From: Xestospongia bergquistia
Taxonomy: Eukaryota; Porifera; Demospongiae; Haplosclerida; Petrosiidae
Direction: 5' to 3'
Length of the DNA stretch: 64,000 nucleotides
Assembly (NCBI GenBank): GCA_963965975.1
Contig: OZ014411.1
Location: forward strand, 9,487,501 to 9,551,500
Below, piece by piece: positions 47,912 to 60,033 of the stretch (position 1 is its first letter; every line of letters starts with the position of its first letter). The notes beneath the pieces are model-generated. The model was not told where the DNA came from and did no database searches. It saw nothing but the letters and a program-made list of their open reading frames with translations. Both the position numbers and the translations under genes were made by a program.

Positions 47912-48269
47912 ATTAATTAAGCCTTAAATCACATGATATGTACTATACTTACCTTAGGTCCTAGTAATATTCCAGATTGATCGAATACATTTCATTCAAA
48001 GTTTTAAAAAAGATTACTCCATCATTCACATTGTAAAGGACTACTAGTATAATAATGAGATGAAACATTATACATGAGTATTATTGAGTACATGTAAAAC
48101 AAGTGTGTAGTATTGTAGCTTACACATTTTGTAACATTGAGTTTAATTGATCTTGTGCTTCATGTTTTTGATCTCTGGCAAAAGATAAGAACACGAGGTA
48201 TTTTCATTATACAATATACAATGTTTTTCTTTTTATTAATGATTTTGAACTAATAAACCATATATTAGT

Positions 48270-48600
48270 AAGATAACATTCTAAATCAACATGTCCTTTG
48301 ACTTAAGTCTTCCCTGACCAAGTAACCTAACCACTGTATTGATAACAACTATATCTGTGAGTTAAGGGAAGGTCTTAACGTATATACTGTCATCATAGAG
48401 GATGGTATTTCCCAACCTTGTTTCTTTCAAGTAGCCTAACCACTGTAATGATAACTAATTCATTAGATAGACAGGGGAAGATCTTATCAACTCGTCTGTC
48501 ATCTATTAACAGACTGGGAAGGGTTTTCCCTGACCTCAACCTTTGACATATCTGTCTTCTTGTCTCCTTTGGTAAATTTATCAAAGGCATGAGGGAATGG
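48270..48600. repeat. ~110-bp minisatellite, array 1
   Basis: About two and a half diverged units carrying motifs CTAACCACTGTA, AAGGGAAGGTCTTAAC and CATCATAGAGGATGG. Similar arrays lie at 57350-57725, 59475-59835 and 62080-62430, each a few hundred bases upstream of a short-chain collagen promoter. The minus-strand ORF here (with FPCLSN) is the translated repeat. Confidence 0.82.
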
Positions 48601-48633
48601 CTTCATTACTCACAAACGTGTTAATACATTAAA

Positions 48634-48700
48634 ACATGATCAAAATTGTCAACAACTAATGATTATATAAAGAACTGGCAGACAGACACTTAAATATAAA
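48634..48700 (+). promoter_or_regulatory. Conserved TATA promoter block, collagen copy 1
   Basis: The block contains CATGATCAAAATTGTCAACA, then TATATAAA at 48664-48671, then AGAACTGGCAGACAGACACT. It is nearly identical in the other collagen modules and lies ~110 bp before the start codon. The start site is expected ~30 bp after the TATA box. Confidence 0.7.
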
Positions 48701-48780
48701 ACAAATTCTTTTAAAATTGAAGTAAAGTGAACTATCAAGCTTTTCAAGGAAACGTCTCCTACATCTAACTAACTTTCAAG

Positions 48781-49646
48781 ATGATAATACAGATACTATA
48801 ACTGTGGGTTGTCCTCTTACTAATTGTAGAACAACGTACTACAGCTGCTATACAAGGTAATCATATTGTTTTAAAACAATTCAATTCCAATCTATTTATT
48901 ATAGAAACCAGTTGAGATAAGAGATGTACCTCTCCTACACCAAATGTCACTACCAACACACCTTATATTCAAATATTTCAAGGACATGATGGTCGTGATG
49001 GCATACAAGGTCCTCCTGGACCATTTGGTCCACCTGGAAAAGATGGAATCAATGGTAAAGATGGCAGTAAAGGAGAACAAGGAGAACCAGGACCAAGAAA
49101 TGGGGGTGTGGTCTTTACTAGATGGGGCTGTACCACCTGTCCTACAACCAATGATACTGATTACTCTACAAAGGGAAAGCTGCTGGAAGTCATTATGATC
49201 AAACTGAAGGAGGAGCTAACTACATTTGTCTACCTGATGAACCTGAGTTTCTCTCCTATACACCTGGTATATCCACTACTCAGTCCTACATCTATGGAGC
49301 AGAGTACGAAGCTTACAATGGTCCTTTATCATCACTTAATGAACATAATGTCCCCTGTGTTGTATGTTATGTTTCCACTAGAGTATCATATCTAATGATA
49401 CCAGCAAAGATTACATGTCCTGAAACATGGACCACAGAATATCAAGGTTACCTCCTGACAGAATACTTCACTCACAAACATAATTCAGTCTATGAATGTG
49501 TTGATAAAGATGCTGAATCTATTCCTGGAAGTTCTGCTGATACTAATGGTGCTATATTCTATCATGTTCAAGCTCAATGTAATGGTATTCTATGTCCTCC
49601 TTATGACAGGGAGAAAAAGTTAGCCTGTGTGGTATGTACCAAGTGA
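48781..49646 (+). pseudogene. Short-chain collagen C4-like, dead copy 1
   Basis: Paralogue of the intact gene at 57947-58828. A stop (TAA) follows six codons in the signal peptide. A TGA replaces the CGA codon after the second-exon start (near 48910). A 1-nt loss near 49160 shifts the frame in the NC1 domain. About 14 Gly-X-Y triplets (48984-49092) and most of the NC1 domain, including KITCPETWTTEYQGYL and AQCNGILCPP, are still readable in pieces. A candidate 48-nt intron (48857-48904) is conserved. Confidence 0.85.
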
Positions 49647-51172
49647 ACAAAACTATTATCAAAATTGCTTAACATTGATGTTGATTTTGAGTGATTTAGT
49701 AATTTGTCATTTATGATAACAATTTTTGAAATAGAAACTTTTACATTTGTTATAAAAGCTGTCAAATGCACATGCGAAGTATATTATAGTCATGGATAAT
49801 AAGTATTTATATTAAATACATTACTTGGCTGTTATTAGTCACTGAAATATGGTTGACTTATTTAAGTAGTGGTAAAATGAAATTGAAAACCCATAGTATT
49901 GTACCAAGACACTTTCTGATCCAAGGAAAGCCCTTTCTCACTTAATTAAGTGGGTGGACATATGAGTCTGGCTAGACACTATAAATTTATGATATTCATA
50001 CTCAAAAAGATAGTCTATTGGCTAAGCTGTCTTAAAGTATAGCTCTAAAGTACATTTTTACAGCTCTAATAAAAAGTATAGGATCGAAATTTTGAACAAA
50101 CTTGCTAAATATATGTTCAATAATTTTGTAAGTTAGCCTTTTAAAATAGTGGCTTATTAGTTAGTTAAAACAGCTTATATATTCTCAAAGTATAAATTTT
50201 GATAGACTTTTTAATAAGGCCTTGATACAGTTTTGTTTTGTAAACATGGCATTTCAATATGAAATTGTTAACGCTTAAAAAGTAAAGATCTATCAAATAT
50301 ATTTGTTATGGAGATTTTGAAAGAACAAACACAGACAGATCCAATGAGAAACTATATACTCGTTTGGAAGACTATAGTCACTCCAATGTACCGTTAATGT
50401 TTAGAGACCTTGTATATGAAACAATTACACTTAGTCTAAACAAATGGTTTATCAGTATACATCTACAAGGAGAGATTAACTTTATTTAATCTCAAGGAAA
50501 TAGCAATGATTAAAAATCCTGACAATATTACTAAGTCATTTATTTTATCTTATACTCTATTCAGTTTCACATTTGCAATATTCATGCTCTTACAGTAGTG
50601 TTATAGATTATTGTACTGCTATATGCTCTTACAGTTACTTATATGGTTCCCTACCTCTACCTCTAAACCTTCCTAAACACTAAAGCATATGACTAGTATA
50701 GTACTAGTACAGTATAGTGAACACAAGTACAATAATGTTGGTAAGGACTTCCATAAACATTAGATTGATGATGTTCACATTAGTCTACAAATTCCATCTT
50801 ATCGTAGTATTATGGTTACATTATTGATAGTATGAAGTACTCACTCTACCTTATTTTTAACATGGAGCAGGATTTTATTTCTCATTAACATTAAAAGGAA
50901 TTATTCATATATTATGATTTAACATAGCAAGGCCTAAAACAATTACTAGCATGTGAAGTAAACTAGTCAATAATGTTTTTTGTATATATTTTGATTATCA
51001 AATTTACATCTATTTTCTATTAGAGTGTATTTATCTGATGATGATATGGAACCATTTTGTATAGAAATAAATAACATTTCTAAGAGAAAACATATCAAAG
51101 ACTTTCTGTCATATAATTATTTTATAACAACACTATCTTCATTAATTTAGTCATGATATATAACAATAATAC
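49647..51172. other. Intergenic
   Basis: No recognisable gene or duplicate. The first ~200 bp resemble the 3' flank of the intact collagen gene (58829-59030). Confidence 0.5.
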
Positions 51173-51235
51173 CTTTGATAACAGTTGGAACACCTCCGTC
51201 ATGTGATATTTGCCTAATTTCATGAATTAACATCT
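51173..51235 (-). CDS. Orphan candidate exon
   Basis: On the minus strand, a TTTAG acceptor, 63 open bases coding MLIHEIRQISHDGGVPTVIK, and a GTATTA donor give a tidy small exon. It lies downstream of the minus-strand gene at 52.3-56.7 kb and may be one of its 3' exons. No family is recognised and there is no second copy in the window to confirm it. Confidence 0.3.
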
Positions 51236-51603
51236 CTAAAGAGGAGAGAGAACAATTTATTATTAATAAGTGATCTCAATATGTTATTAATTATTACGAG
51301 TCTTTATATAATTCAAAATTTGTATCAATTCAAATGTGAAGATGAACAAGATCAAAGACTAAGTTAGAAGGTAGGCATACAGAAATTATGCCACAAAAGA
51401 GAGAGATTACTTTATCCTGGACAGAGTAAGAGATCAAAGTCACATTAGTCATTAAATTTAGCCTATCACTGTGTGAGGCAAACCTGCCCATTCATGTATT
51501 TACACCTAAATATTTCGAAGACATTCTCTTAAAATTGAAGTAAAGTAAATTTATAAGTTCTTCAAGGAAATATCTCCTTCTATAACAAACTATAACTCTT
51601 AAG

Positions 51604-52290
51604 ATGATGATACAGATACTATTACTATTGGTTGTTGTCTTGTTACTAACAACAGAACAGTGTACTATAGATACTTTAAAAGGCATATATGCCATACTAA
51701 GTTTTAATTATGTTTACACCTTGTATTTTAAAAACCAGTTGAGATAAGAATTGTACCTCTCCTACACCAAATATAACTAATAAAGCAATTAATATTTAAG
51801 TATTTTAAGAATGTGACAACATACTTGGTCCTCCTGGACAAACTGGTCCACCTGGAAGGGATAGTACAAACAGCAATGATGGAATGAAAGGGAACAGAGG
51901 AGAAATGGGACTACAAGGACCTTCAGGACTATGAAGAGATGGTATCAATGGTAAAGATGGCAATAAAAATGGAACCAGGACTAAAAAATAAAGGTGAGGT
52001 CTTTACTAGATGGGGACATTGCACCTGTCCTATAATCAATGATGGAGAATTGCTCTAGAAAGGGAAAGCTTCTGGGAATTTTTGAGATCAACCTGGAGGT
52101 GGAGTTAACTACATTTTTCTAACTGATAAACCTGAGTTTCTCTCCTACATACCTGGTATATCAAATGACCAGAATTATGGTATCTATAGGCAAAACTGTA
52201 TTATTGTATTAAAATTCGAGTAGGTAAACCTGGAGTAGGCGAATACAGCATAACTCATATTTCTCATTAAATCAAGCCCATCACTACAAA
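51604..52290 (+). pseudogene. Short-chain collagen C4-like, dead copy 2
   Basis: The signal peptide exon is open (start at 51604, LLLLVVVLLLTTEQC). The next segment differs from the 48-nt intron of the other copies and carries the CCAGTTGAG form with TGA. The Gly-X-Y stretch is broken by a TGA after GLQGPSG. The NC1 part is frame-shifted and cut off near 52190. The TGA and the 3' break are shared with copy 5 at 62850-63480. Confidence 0.8.
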
Positions 52291-52319
52291 AGGCAAACCC
52301 TGCATATCAATGTAATCCT

Positions 52320-53974
52320 AGCATTATGTCTATAACATATATACATACTTACAACAGGTCTCTTGTACACTGAGTTATAACCATCTCTAAATAGACAATA
52401 TGGAAAACATGACTACAAACATATCATATGTCAGGAAAGGACACTCTGCTACAAACTAAATCAAAAAACAATGTTACGATAGTAACATACACTAATCTAT
52501 TACACTTACTAAGTCAAGTAGAACATATATGGCTTATATAGCTTTGGTGGATATCTTTCTCACAATTACCTTATTTGGCAAGTGACATAATACAAGATGA
52601 AGTTAACTAGGAGTTAAAAAACAAAAGTACAATGAGTACATCTCTATAATTAAGTCATTTCTATTATATTATCAATGTGCTATATTGTGTTACTAATAGT
52701 TTACTGGTATGTACTTACAATAATGAAATCTTCATTCTATAATTATGTGTTTGTTTTCTATAGAAGTTAAACACAGCTCCAACAATAGCACATGGACTAT
52801 ATGGTATTGATAATGAGAGAATGTACCTTCAAAACTTGGTAGAAATTGTGACTCTTGTTTCATTGTTAATTCCGGTAAATATACACCCAAAAATATAAGA
52901 AAGAGAACATGTTTGTCATTTATACTTTTATCTACAGTGGAGAGGAAAAGATGAAGAAATAGAGATTAACCTTTTTGGCAAGTGTCATGACATGAGATGA
53001 AGTCAACAACGAATTAAGTAACATATAATTACAATAAGTATATCATTATAATTATAGTCATTGCTATTATATTATTATTACTACATCGTGTTACTAATAG
53101 TTAACTGACAATAATGAATTTTATAATTCAACATTTTGATCTTTTTCTCCATAGAATACAAACACAGTTAACAAAACCCATTCTAGTTTTACTGTATCAA
53201 ATTCCACCTAGAGAGACCGTCTTCAACACAACATTATTCAATCTACAGGATATACATAATATTAATATGATAATCACATAATCTTATTACTAGTCCAGTT
53301 GATATATATTTAGTCTTAAACTCTAAATACATATACTTACCAGGTGGTATAAGTACTAGTAATAGTAACCTCTCCATTGTTGTCTAATGATTGAGTTTCT
53401 TGTAAGAGAACTGATGTTAAAAACTCAAGTCATTTCAACATTAACTATAGAAAATATGTATATAAACATTTCTAAAAAACATTATACGTAAGAATGGCAG
53501 TAAAAACATCTCAAACAAGAGTAAAGTAGGAATGACAGTATGGATATCCCTACATAGTAGTCACAATATCAAGGGCATAATGCTTTGTAGCAACAGTTGT
53601 ATGAAGCAAAAAGTCCTATAAGAAGTCTAAAATAAAAGACTGTTTAGTTAGATAGAAAGTGAGGATTTTGGTTAAGAAATATTTTGACAATGGTGAAAAA
53701 TATAGCTTAAAATTATATAAATTATGGTCAGGTACTTTTGCGTGGCTACTATGTAAGGATGGCTATACTGTCATTCCTAACTTAGGTTTCTTTGAAATGT
53801 TTTACTGCCATCCCTACATCTAATGATTTTTAGAATTTCTTATTTACTTGCTTGTGTTATTTTCATTTCAATTATAAATTATTTATAGTATCTTCATAAG
53901 TTCTTTTCTTTATTATTACAGGTTAAATGAATATACTCAGGATATACTGTACAAAAGGATATTGCTATAATAAG

Positions 53975-54021
<47 letters not shown>

Positions 54022-55500
54022 CAAGCAAGAAATGACTAATTTATATGGTAATGATATAATTTATATGATACATGTTTCTTGACTGTTAGAAAACAAGAGA
54101 AAATTAGTCTCCTTAAAAAAAACTGGAACAAAGGTCACTGATAAACAACACAAGTCAATATTATATAGAAAAGGCCTTGTGGTAGAATAGAACACTGAAC
54201 ATATAAACTTCTGTTAATGACCTCCATGTTTTTAAGAATAATTATGAGTATAACTCATAAAGTGGCATCTCTTACAGAGGCTACAAGCCTTACCCAAACC
54301 ACTACTTTCATTACAAAATGTGCTCAAGTAATACTCCTAAAAGAGGATACATCATGTAAAAACATACCTTTATATGGAAGATAATCTTCACAAGACTTCT
54401 ACATTTGTAGTTATCATGGTGTAAAAGGAAGAAGATACCTGATACAAAACAATAATTATCATTTACATACATATAGTATACTAAAGTACTATTGTCTGTA
54501 TATATACACATAGTACATAGTAGATTGTGATATTATAACTCTACATAGAGTGATATACTATTCTATGTTGTTATACTAGTTCTCTTACTGTACAATTTAA
54601 AACTATGTGGATATACAGGACAAATATGTCAACAGAACTACTGTTATCTCTTGAGTCTCAGAATTGTAGTTCTTCATATCTACAACATTTCTAGTAAGAA
54701 CGAGTAACACTTAACATATATGACTTACTTTAAAAAGAGATCCTCTAGATGTGAGAGAATATATTCCTTTGGAGTAAAGATGTGATCCAATGCAGATATA
54801 GGAGTCACAGTATGACACAAGTTAATTAATCTTGTCAAAGCAACATCAGAACTACACAACAGATCAAGTACATGTACACGTACTTAAAACAGTAGGAGAT
54901 ACCTTGTTCTTTCTTCATGAGCTCTACGATAATTGTTCTGTCCAAGATGGACTTTATGTAATTGTGATGGTACTTTAGGTCCTCCTTTAATTCCTATTTT
55001 AGTTGAGTTACATAAGGCCAATTTCTTCAGATACATGTAACTATAATAAAGTAAATATGTAGGACAATGTAAACTGGTAAATAATATAATGCTAAATGTA
55101 TAGATATTAAACTGTTCAGTATTAGATACTACAATATAATAATGTATTACTAACCACTACAATTCTCTTGTTATGATCAGCACACAACTGTCCCATAACA
55201 GTCTTTACTTCTTTAACAATCTATTCCTGAAATCCATTAACAGAATTCACAGCTTTCTCATTAATTTGAAGTAATTATCAAATATGTATAAAAAACTAGT
55301 CAACAACAGACATTAACGAATTGAATTACGTATATTTATTAGTTAATATAGTGAGTAATATTACCTTTTCAGGACAAAAGTATGTAGCATAGTTCAAAGC
55401 TTACCATAGGAAATGATATCAGCTATTGTTATTGTTGAGAATATTTTTGACAACGTCCAAATTCTTGTTCCAGTTGACAAAAGAAAAAACTACAAGAGAA
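52320..55500 (-). pseudogene. Unrecognised multi-exon gene, copy 2, downstream remnants
   Basis: Minus-strand blocks match copy 1: near 55440-55490 (FSFVNWNKNLDVVKN-like, diverged); 54725-54920 (the membrane exon, now with stops after LICCVVLMLL); near 52500-52600 (the LAN…PKAIE block, frame-broken); and 52346-52382 (DGYNSVYKRPV with acceptor and GTAAGT donor, intact). Because the membrane exon is broken, this copy probably cannot make the same protein as copy 1 once did, unless splicing differs. Confidence 0.45.
53975..54018. repeat. (GT)n microsatellite
   Basis: An uninterrupted GT run of 40-plus bases. Confidence 0.96.
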
Positions 55501-55733
55501 AAGAATAAAACACAATAATATTTTATTAGTAATTCTTAATGTACATATTTTAGTAAATATAAATGTATATGTACATGTACATGTGATGAACATATATTTA
55601 TCATATCTCAAAGTTGTCAATACATCAAGTATGAACAGATACCATATTTATAGTTCAGGCAAATGACAATTAGTTTGTTCCTTTAAGCTACACAATGTGA
55701 TTTTATAAATCACTTTATAGATCATGTACTTAC

Positions 55734-56712
55734 CTTAAAGGACCTTTATAGACACTGGCTAGTACATAGTCCAAATAATCTTCAGAGTCAGGTTTGTATT
55801 TTCCTTTGGGTGTGGTCACATAGCCATGTTTCATTATCCAATGTATCTTGTCTTTGGCTAACGTAAGTACTAGCAACATTATAGGTATCCAGAGAGGCTG
55901 TAAAGATCATCTCTCATAAATCACATGATATTTTATACTATTACCTTAGGTCCTAGTAGTCCAAGATGATCTGTTAGGAACAGATATAACCCATTCAAAG
56001 CTCTACATAGATAGCATCATCATTCACAATGTAAAGGACCACTAGTTTCATGATGATACAAGAGATTATTACATCAGTATTATTGAAGTATGTGTACAGG
56101 TAGGACATAACACTGAGTCTAGTTGATCTTGTGTTTCACTTGCACATTTTTGATTCCTGACAAAAGATAAAAATATGAGGTATTTACAATATAGAAGGTT
56201 TCTCATTGATTAATAATTTAAATTAATAAACCATATATTAATAACTAACTCTTTAGTTTTAAACTCTTGTAAAAACTCTCAAATATACTATGAATTAAAA
56301 GACATTCATCTCTGAACATGGCCATCTTGAGGAGTTACTTCCTAGAGATCAGAAGCTCTTTAACTACCAATTGATAAGGACTACAGAAATCAGAACACAA
56401 TATCATTGATAAAATGTTAATTGTATTAAAATTACAATATCATTATTGTCAGTTAGACTACTATACTAATATAACTTATAATAAGCACATGTACAATTAT
56501 TCTTACATAACATCCATCTTGTCATAGCTTCTAATTAATGACAGAGTCTCACAAGGTTGTTCACCACTCAAATTTGAATTGAGGACAGTCAGAGGAGAAT
56601 CTAATTGATTTAGTACTTGTTGTTGTCTAAGTTGATTTACTGGTAAGTTATGTCTCAAGAACACATACTGTATACAAAGATAAGACAGCTTGAGTAATAA
56701 TCTAGAGGACAT
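55734..56712 (-). CDS. Unrecognised gene, 5' exons (copy 2)
   Basis: Three well-formed exons on the minus strand: 56712-56507 (starts MSSRLLLKLSYLCIQYVFLR, ends at a GTAAGA donor, phase 2); 56002-55945 (ALNGLYLFLTDHLGLLGPK, phase 0 end); and 55897-55734 (PLWIPIMLLVLTLAKDKIHW then a charged stretch ending VYKGPL, GTAAGT donor). A small exon near 56165-56115 (NQKCASETQDQLDSV) probably links the first two, but its donor is weak here. The third exon starts with a hydrophobic helix. No known domain is recognised. It is divergently arranged with the collagen gene at 57947, 1.2 kb away. Whether the gene is still alive depends on its 3' exons, which look damaged. Confidence 0.48.
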
Positions 56713-57349
56713 ATTAGGAATATATTAATAAACATGTTGATGGGTATTTTTATTGTTATTGTAAATTTAGATAATAATTTAAAAATAACTTTAAAAGTTA
56801 AATGATAATTGTAATTTAATAATGTGGTGACTACACTAATTAATAAATTGTATTGAAGACAATGATGTTAATGAAGAATAAGTAAAATTAAAAGATGTAT
56901 TATGATTATATTATTATGACACAATCACAACATAATAATGATTCCTTTGATTAGTGTTTTAATTCACTGACAAGACATTCTTGAGCTCTTCTTTACTCAA
57001 TATTTTAATAAACAACCAATAGTACTCACAAAGTAATGTATATTGGGCCTTAAAGACATTGTACCAGTATATATACAAAGAAAATAGTAAACACAGAAAT
57101 AAATAGGTTTATTATTAAGGATTGAGACAGAAGTATCCAATGTTACTATGTTTATCCTTTATATAGAATATATCATTCCTTCAAGATCATCAATAATAAA
57201 TTATTAACAAGAAGCATATCACACTTTGTGTAATTGTTTTCTACTAATGTACTATAAGCTAGGTTAATAGTAAAGTAATACTGTATACATTTAATAATTA
57301 ATTCATATAAGGTTGAATATTATCAAATGATTTTATGACAAAGACAATA

Positions 57350-57725
57350 CTCTAAATCAACATGTCCATTGACTTAGGTCTTCCCTGACCTAAGTAACGT
57401 AACCACTGTATTGATAATAACAACATCTGTGAGACAAGGGAAGGTCTTAACATATACTTTGATGGCTTTCCTAATTTTATTCTTTAAAGTAATCTAACCA
57501 CCTTACTGATAACTAAATAATCATACAGACAAGGGAAGGTCTTAATGTATACATTGTTATCATAAAGGATGGCTTCCTCTAACCTTTTTCTTTCAAGTAA
57601 GCTAATCATAGCAGTGATAACAAATTCATAAAGAAGACAGGGGAAGATCTTATTCACTCCTCTCCCATCTACCAACAAATAGAAGATGGTTTTCCCTGAC
57701 CTCAGCCTTTGATGTATCAGTCATC
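57350..57725. repeat. ~110-bp minisatellite, array 2
   Basis: About three units with the same internal motifs as array 1 (AGGGAAGGTCTTAA, CATAAAGGATGG), beginning at the shared border CTCTAAATCAACATGTCC. It lies upstream of the intact collagen gene. The minus-strand ORF in it is the translated repeat. Confidence 0.82.
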
Positions 57726-57800
57726 CTGTCTCTTATCGTAATGTTATCAAACCAATAAGGAGATGGCCTCTTTACTCATAAACATTTTTATACTTTAAAA

Positions 57801-57860
57801 CATGATCAAAGTTGTCAACAACTGATGACTATATAAAGAACTGATGGACAGACATTAAAA
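57801..57860 (+). promoter_or_regulatory. Conserved TATA promoter block of the intact collagen gene
   Basis: CATGATCAAAGTTGTCAACA, TATATAAA at 57830-57837 and AGAACTGATGGACAGACAT, 110 bp before the ATG. The block is kept in modules at 48.65, 59.9 and 62.7 kb. Confidence 0.75.
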
Positions 57861-57946
57861 TATCAGAAAATTAAAACTCAAGTAAAGTGAACTTTCAAAC
57901 TCTTCAAGGAAATCTCTCCTTCCCCATCAAACAAACTCTCAAAATA

Positions 57947-58828
57947 ATGATACAGATACTATCATTGTTGGTTGTCCTCTCACTAAGAATAGAACAATGT
58001 ACTACAGCTGCTGTACAAGGTAATCATAATGTTTTAAAACTATTCAGTTCCAATCTATTTATTATAGAAACCAGTCGAGATAAGAGATGTACCTCTCCTA
58101 CACCAAATATCACTACCAACACACCTTATATTCAAATACTACAAGGACGTGATGGTCGTGATGGTATACAAGGTCCTTCTGGACCACCAGGTACACCTGG
58201 AAGGGATGGTATCAATGGTAATGATGGAAGTAAAGGAGACAGAGGAAAACCAGGACTACAAGGATTTCCAGGACCAAGAAATGGAGGTGTGGTCTTTACT
58301 AGATGGGGACGTACCACCTGTCCTACAACCAATGATACAGAATTACTCTACAAAGGGAAAGCTGCTGGGAGTCATTATTCTGAAACTGGAGGTGGAGCTA
58401 ACTACATTTGTCTACCTGATGAACCTGAGTTTCTCTCCTATACACCTGGTATAGCTGAGACCCAGTCCTACATCTATGGAGCAGAGTATGATGCTTATGG
58501 TGGCCCTCTATCCCCACGTAATGAACACAATGTCCCCTGTGTCGTATGTTATGTTTCCACTAGAGTATCATATCTAATGATACCAGCAAAAATTACATGT
58601 CCAAAAACATGGACCACAGAATATCAAGGTTACCTTATGGCTGAGCATTATTCCCACAAACGTAATGCTGTCTATGAATGTGTTGATAAAGATGCTGAAT
58701 CTATTCCTGGAAGTGTTGCTAACACTAATGGTGCTTTATTTTTTCATGTTCAAGCTCAATGTAATGGTCTTCTCTGTCCTCCTTATAACAGGAAAAAAGA
58801 GTTAGCCTGTGTTATATGTACCAAGTGA
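57947..58828 (+). CDS. Short-chain collagen C4-like protein, intact
   Basis: Secreted matrix protein: signal peptide (residues 1-22, LSLLVVLSLRIEQC), a short linker, about 15 Gly-X-Y triplets (residues 67-111 unspliced), then a ~180-residue Cys-rich C-terminal domain with VVFTRWGRTTCP, GGGANYICLPD, VPCVVCYVSTR, KITCPKTWTTEYQGYLM, YECVDKDAESIPG and LACVICTK. This domain is the one known from sponge short-chain collagen C4, a non-fibrillar collagen. A 48-nt stretch (58020-58067) has GT and AG ends and is removed in phase 1, but is also open and a multiple of three, so products of 277 or 293 aa are possible. The ATG at 57947 is chosen because the signal peptide starts there; the longer open frame upstream has no ATG. 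It is the only undamaged member of five copies. Confidence 0.92.
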   Translation: MIQILSLLVVLSLRIEQCTTAAVQGNHNVLKLFSSNLFIIETSRDKRCTSPTPNITTNTPYIQILQGRDGRDGIQGPSGPPGTPGRDGINGNDGSKGDRGKPGLQGFPGPRNGGVVFTRWGRTTCPTTNDTELLYKGKAAGSHYSETGGGANYICLPDEPEFLSYTPGIAETQSYIYGAEYDAYGGPLSPRNEHNVPCVVCYVSTRVSYLMIPAKITCPKTWTTEYQGYLMAEHYSHKRNAVYECVDKDAESIPGSVANTNGALFFHVQAQCNGLLCPPYNRKKELACVICTK

Positions 58829-59474
58829 ACAAACTATTTTCTAAATTGTTTGACTATGATTTGATTATAAACGATTTAGTAATTTGCAATTTATGATACA
58901 ATTTTTGAAATAGAAACTTACATTTGTTATATAAACTGTCAATTATGGTATATGATACTCATGGATAATTACTCACATCTTATTGGTCATTGAGATATGA
59001 TTGACTTATCTTATTAAGTAGTAGTAAGATGGAATTGAGAAACTATAGTCTTATACCCAGACATCATCTGGCTAAATGCACTTTCACATAACTATATAAG
59101 ACAATGATGTTACTGAGGAGTAAGTAAAAACTATATTAGATATATTATGATTACATTATTATGACACAATCAACAGACATTGTACCAGTATATATACAAA
59201 GAAAATAGTAAACACAGAAATAAATAGGTTTATTATTAAGGATTGAGACAGAAGTATCCAATGTTACTATGTTTATCCTTTATATAGAATATATAATTCC
59301 TTCAAGATCATCCATAATAAATTATTAAAAAGAAGCACATCACAAAACATAATGGTTTCTAATAGTTTAATATAAGCTAGGTTAATAGTAAAGTAATACT
59401 GTATAAATTTAATAGTTAATTCAGATAAGGTAGAATATTATAAAATGATTTTATGCAAAGACAATACTCTAAAT
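58829..59474. other. Spacer between collagen modules
   Basis: Positions 59100-59475 repeat 56880-57355 closely (for example TTGTACCAGTATATATACAA), showing that the module from about 56.9 to 59.0 kb was duplicated in tandem. No gene is present. Confidence 0.65.
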
Positions 59475-59835
59475 CAACATGTCCTTTGACTTAAGTCTTC
59501 CCTGACCAAGTAACGTAACCACTGTATTGATAACAACAACATCTGTGACACAAGGGAAGGTCTTAACATATACTTTGTCACCAAAGAGGATGGGTTTCCT
59601 GATTTTATTCTTTAAAGTAATCTAACCACTGTACTGATAACTAAATAATCAGACAGACAAGGGAAGGTCTTAACATATACTCTGTCATCATAAAGGATGC
59701 TTTCCTCTAACCTTGTTTCTTTCAAGTAAGCTAACCACAGTACTGATAACAAATTCATAAGGAAGACAGGGGAAGGTCTTATCCACTCCTCTGCCATCTA
59801 CCAACAGATAGATGGTTTGCCTAACCTCAGCCTTT
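59475..59835. repeat. ~110-bp minisatellite, array 3
   Basis: Three units very like array 2, same left border (CTCTAAATCAACATGTCC). Upstream of collagen copy 4. Confidence 0.82.
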
Positions 59836-59880
59836 GATGGTGAACCAATAAGGAGATGGCCTCTTTACTATACTTTAAAA

Positions 59881-59942
59881 CATGATCAAAGTTGTCTACA
59901 ACTGATGACTATATAAAGAACTGACAGACAGACACTTAAATG
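59881..59942 (+). promoter_or_regulatory. Conserved TATA promoter block, collagen copy 4
   Basis: Same block as at 57801-57860, with TATATAAA at 59910-59917 and AGAACTGACAGACAGACAC. It is intact although the gene it serves is broken. Confidence 0.68.
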
Positions 59943-60033
59943 TCCCAAGAAATTCTTTTAAAATTGAAGTAAAGTGAACTTTTGAAATTTTCAAGAATAT
60001 TTCTCCTTCTACATCAAACTAACTCTTAAGATA

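Larger units (their letters stand above)
46236..48185 (-). pseudogene. Unrecognised multi-exon membrane gene, copy 1 (degraded exons)
   Basis: Minus-strand blocks with splice-like borders recur in the duplicate at 52-56 kb. In transcript order: about 48175-48127 (RDQKHEAQDQLNSMLQNV, GTAAGC donor); a damaged match to the LGPK exon near 47955-48010; a fragment of the next exon near 47825-47875; a short exon near 47520-47580 (FYEALMGKLLANHGKRDEM); a well-preserved membrane exon 47295-47103 (LICWVVLVLLCFTVTSFYIW then a basic tail, ending at a GTAAGT donor); a block near 46385-46455 (VMTLANEVNHEKVVPKAIET, then a stop); and a short exon near 46240-46275. I do not recognise the family. Frame breaks in several blocks suggest a dead copy. 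Confidence 0.5.

Noticed and set aside
57887-57946. Longer N-terminus for the intact collagen gene
   Set aside because: The codon at 57887 is GTG and the extension is hydrophilic, whereas the ATG at 57947 opens a clear signal peptide at the position used by the paralogues.
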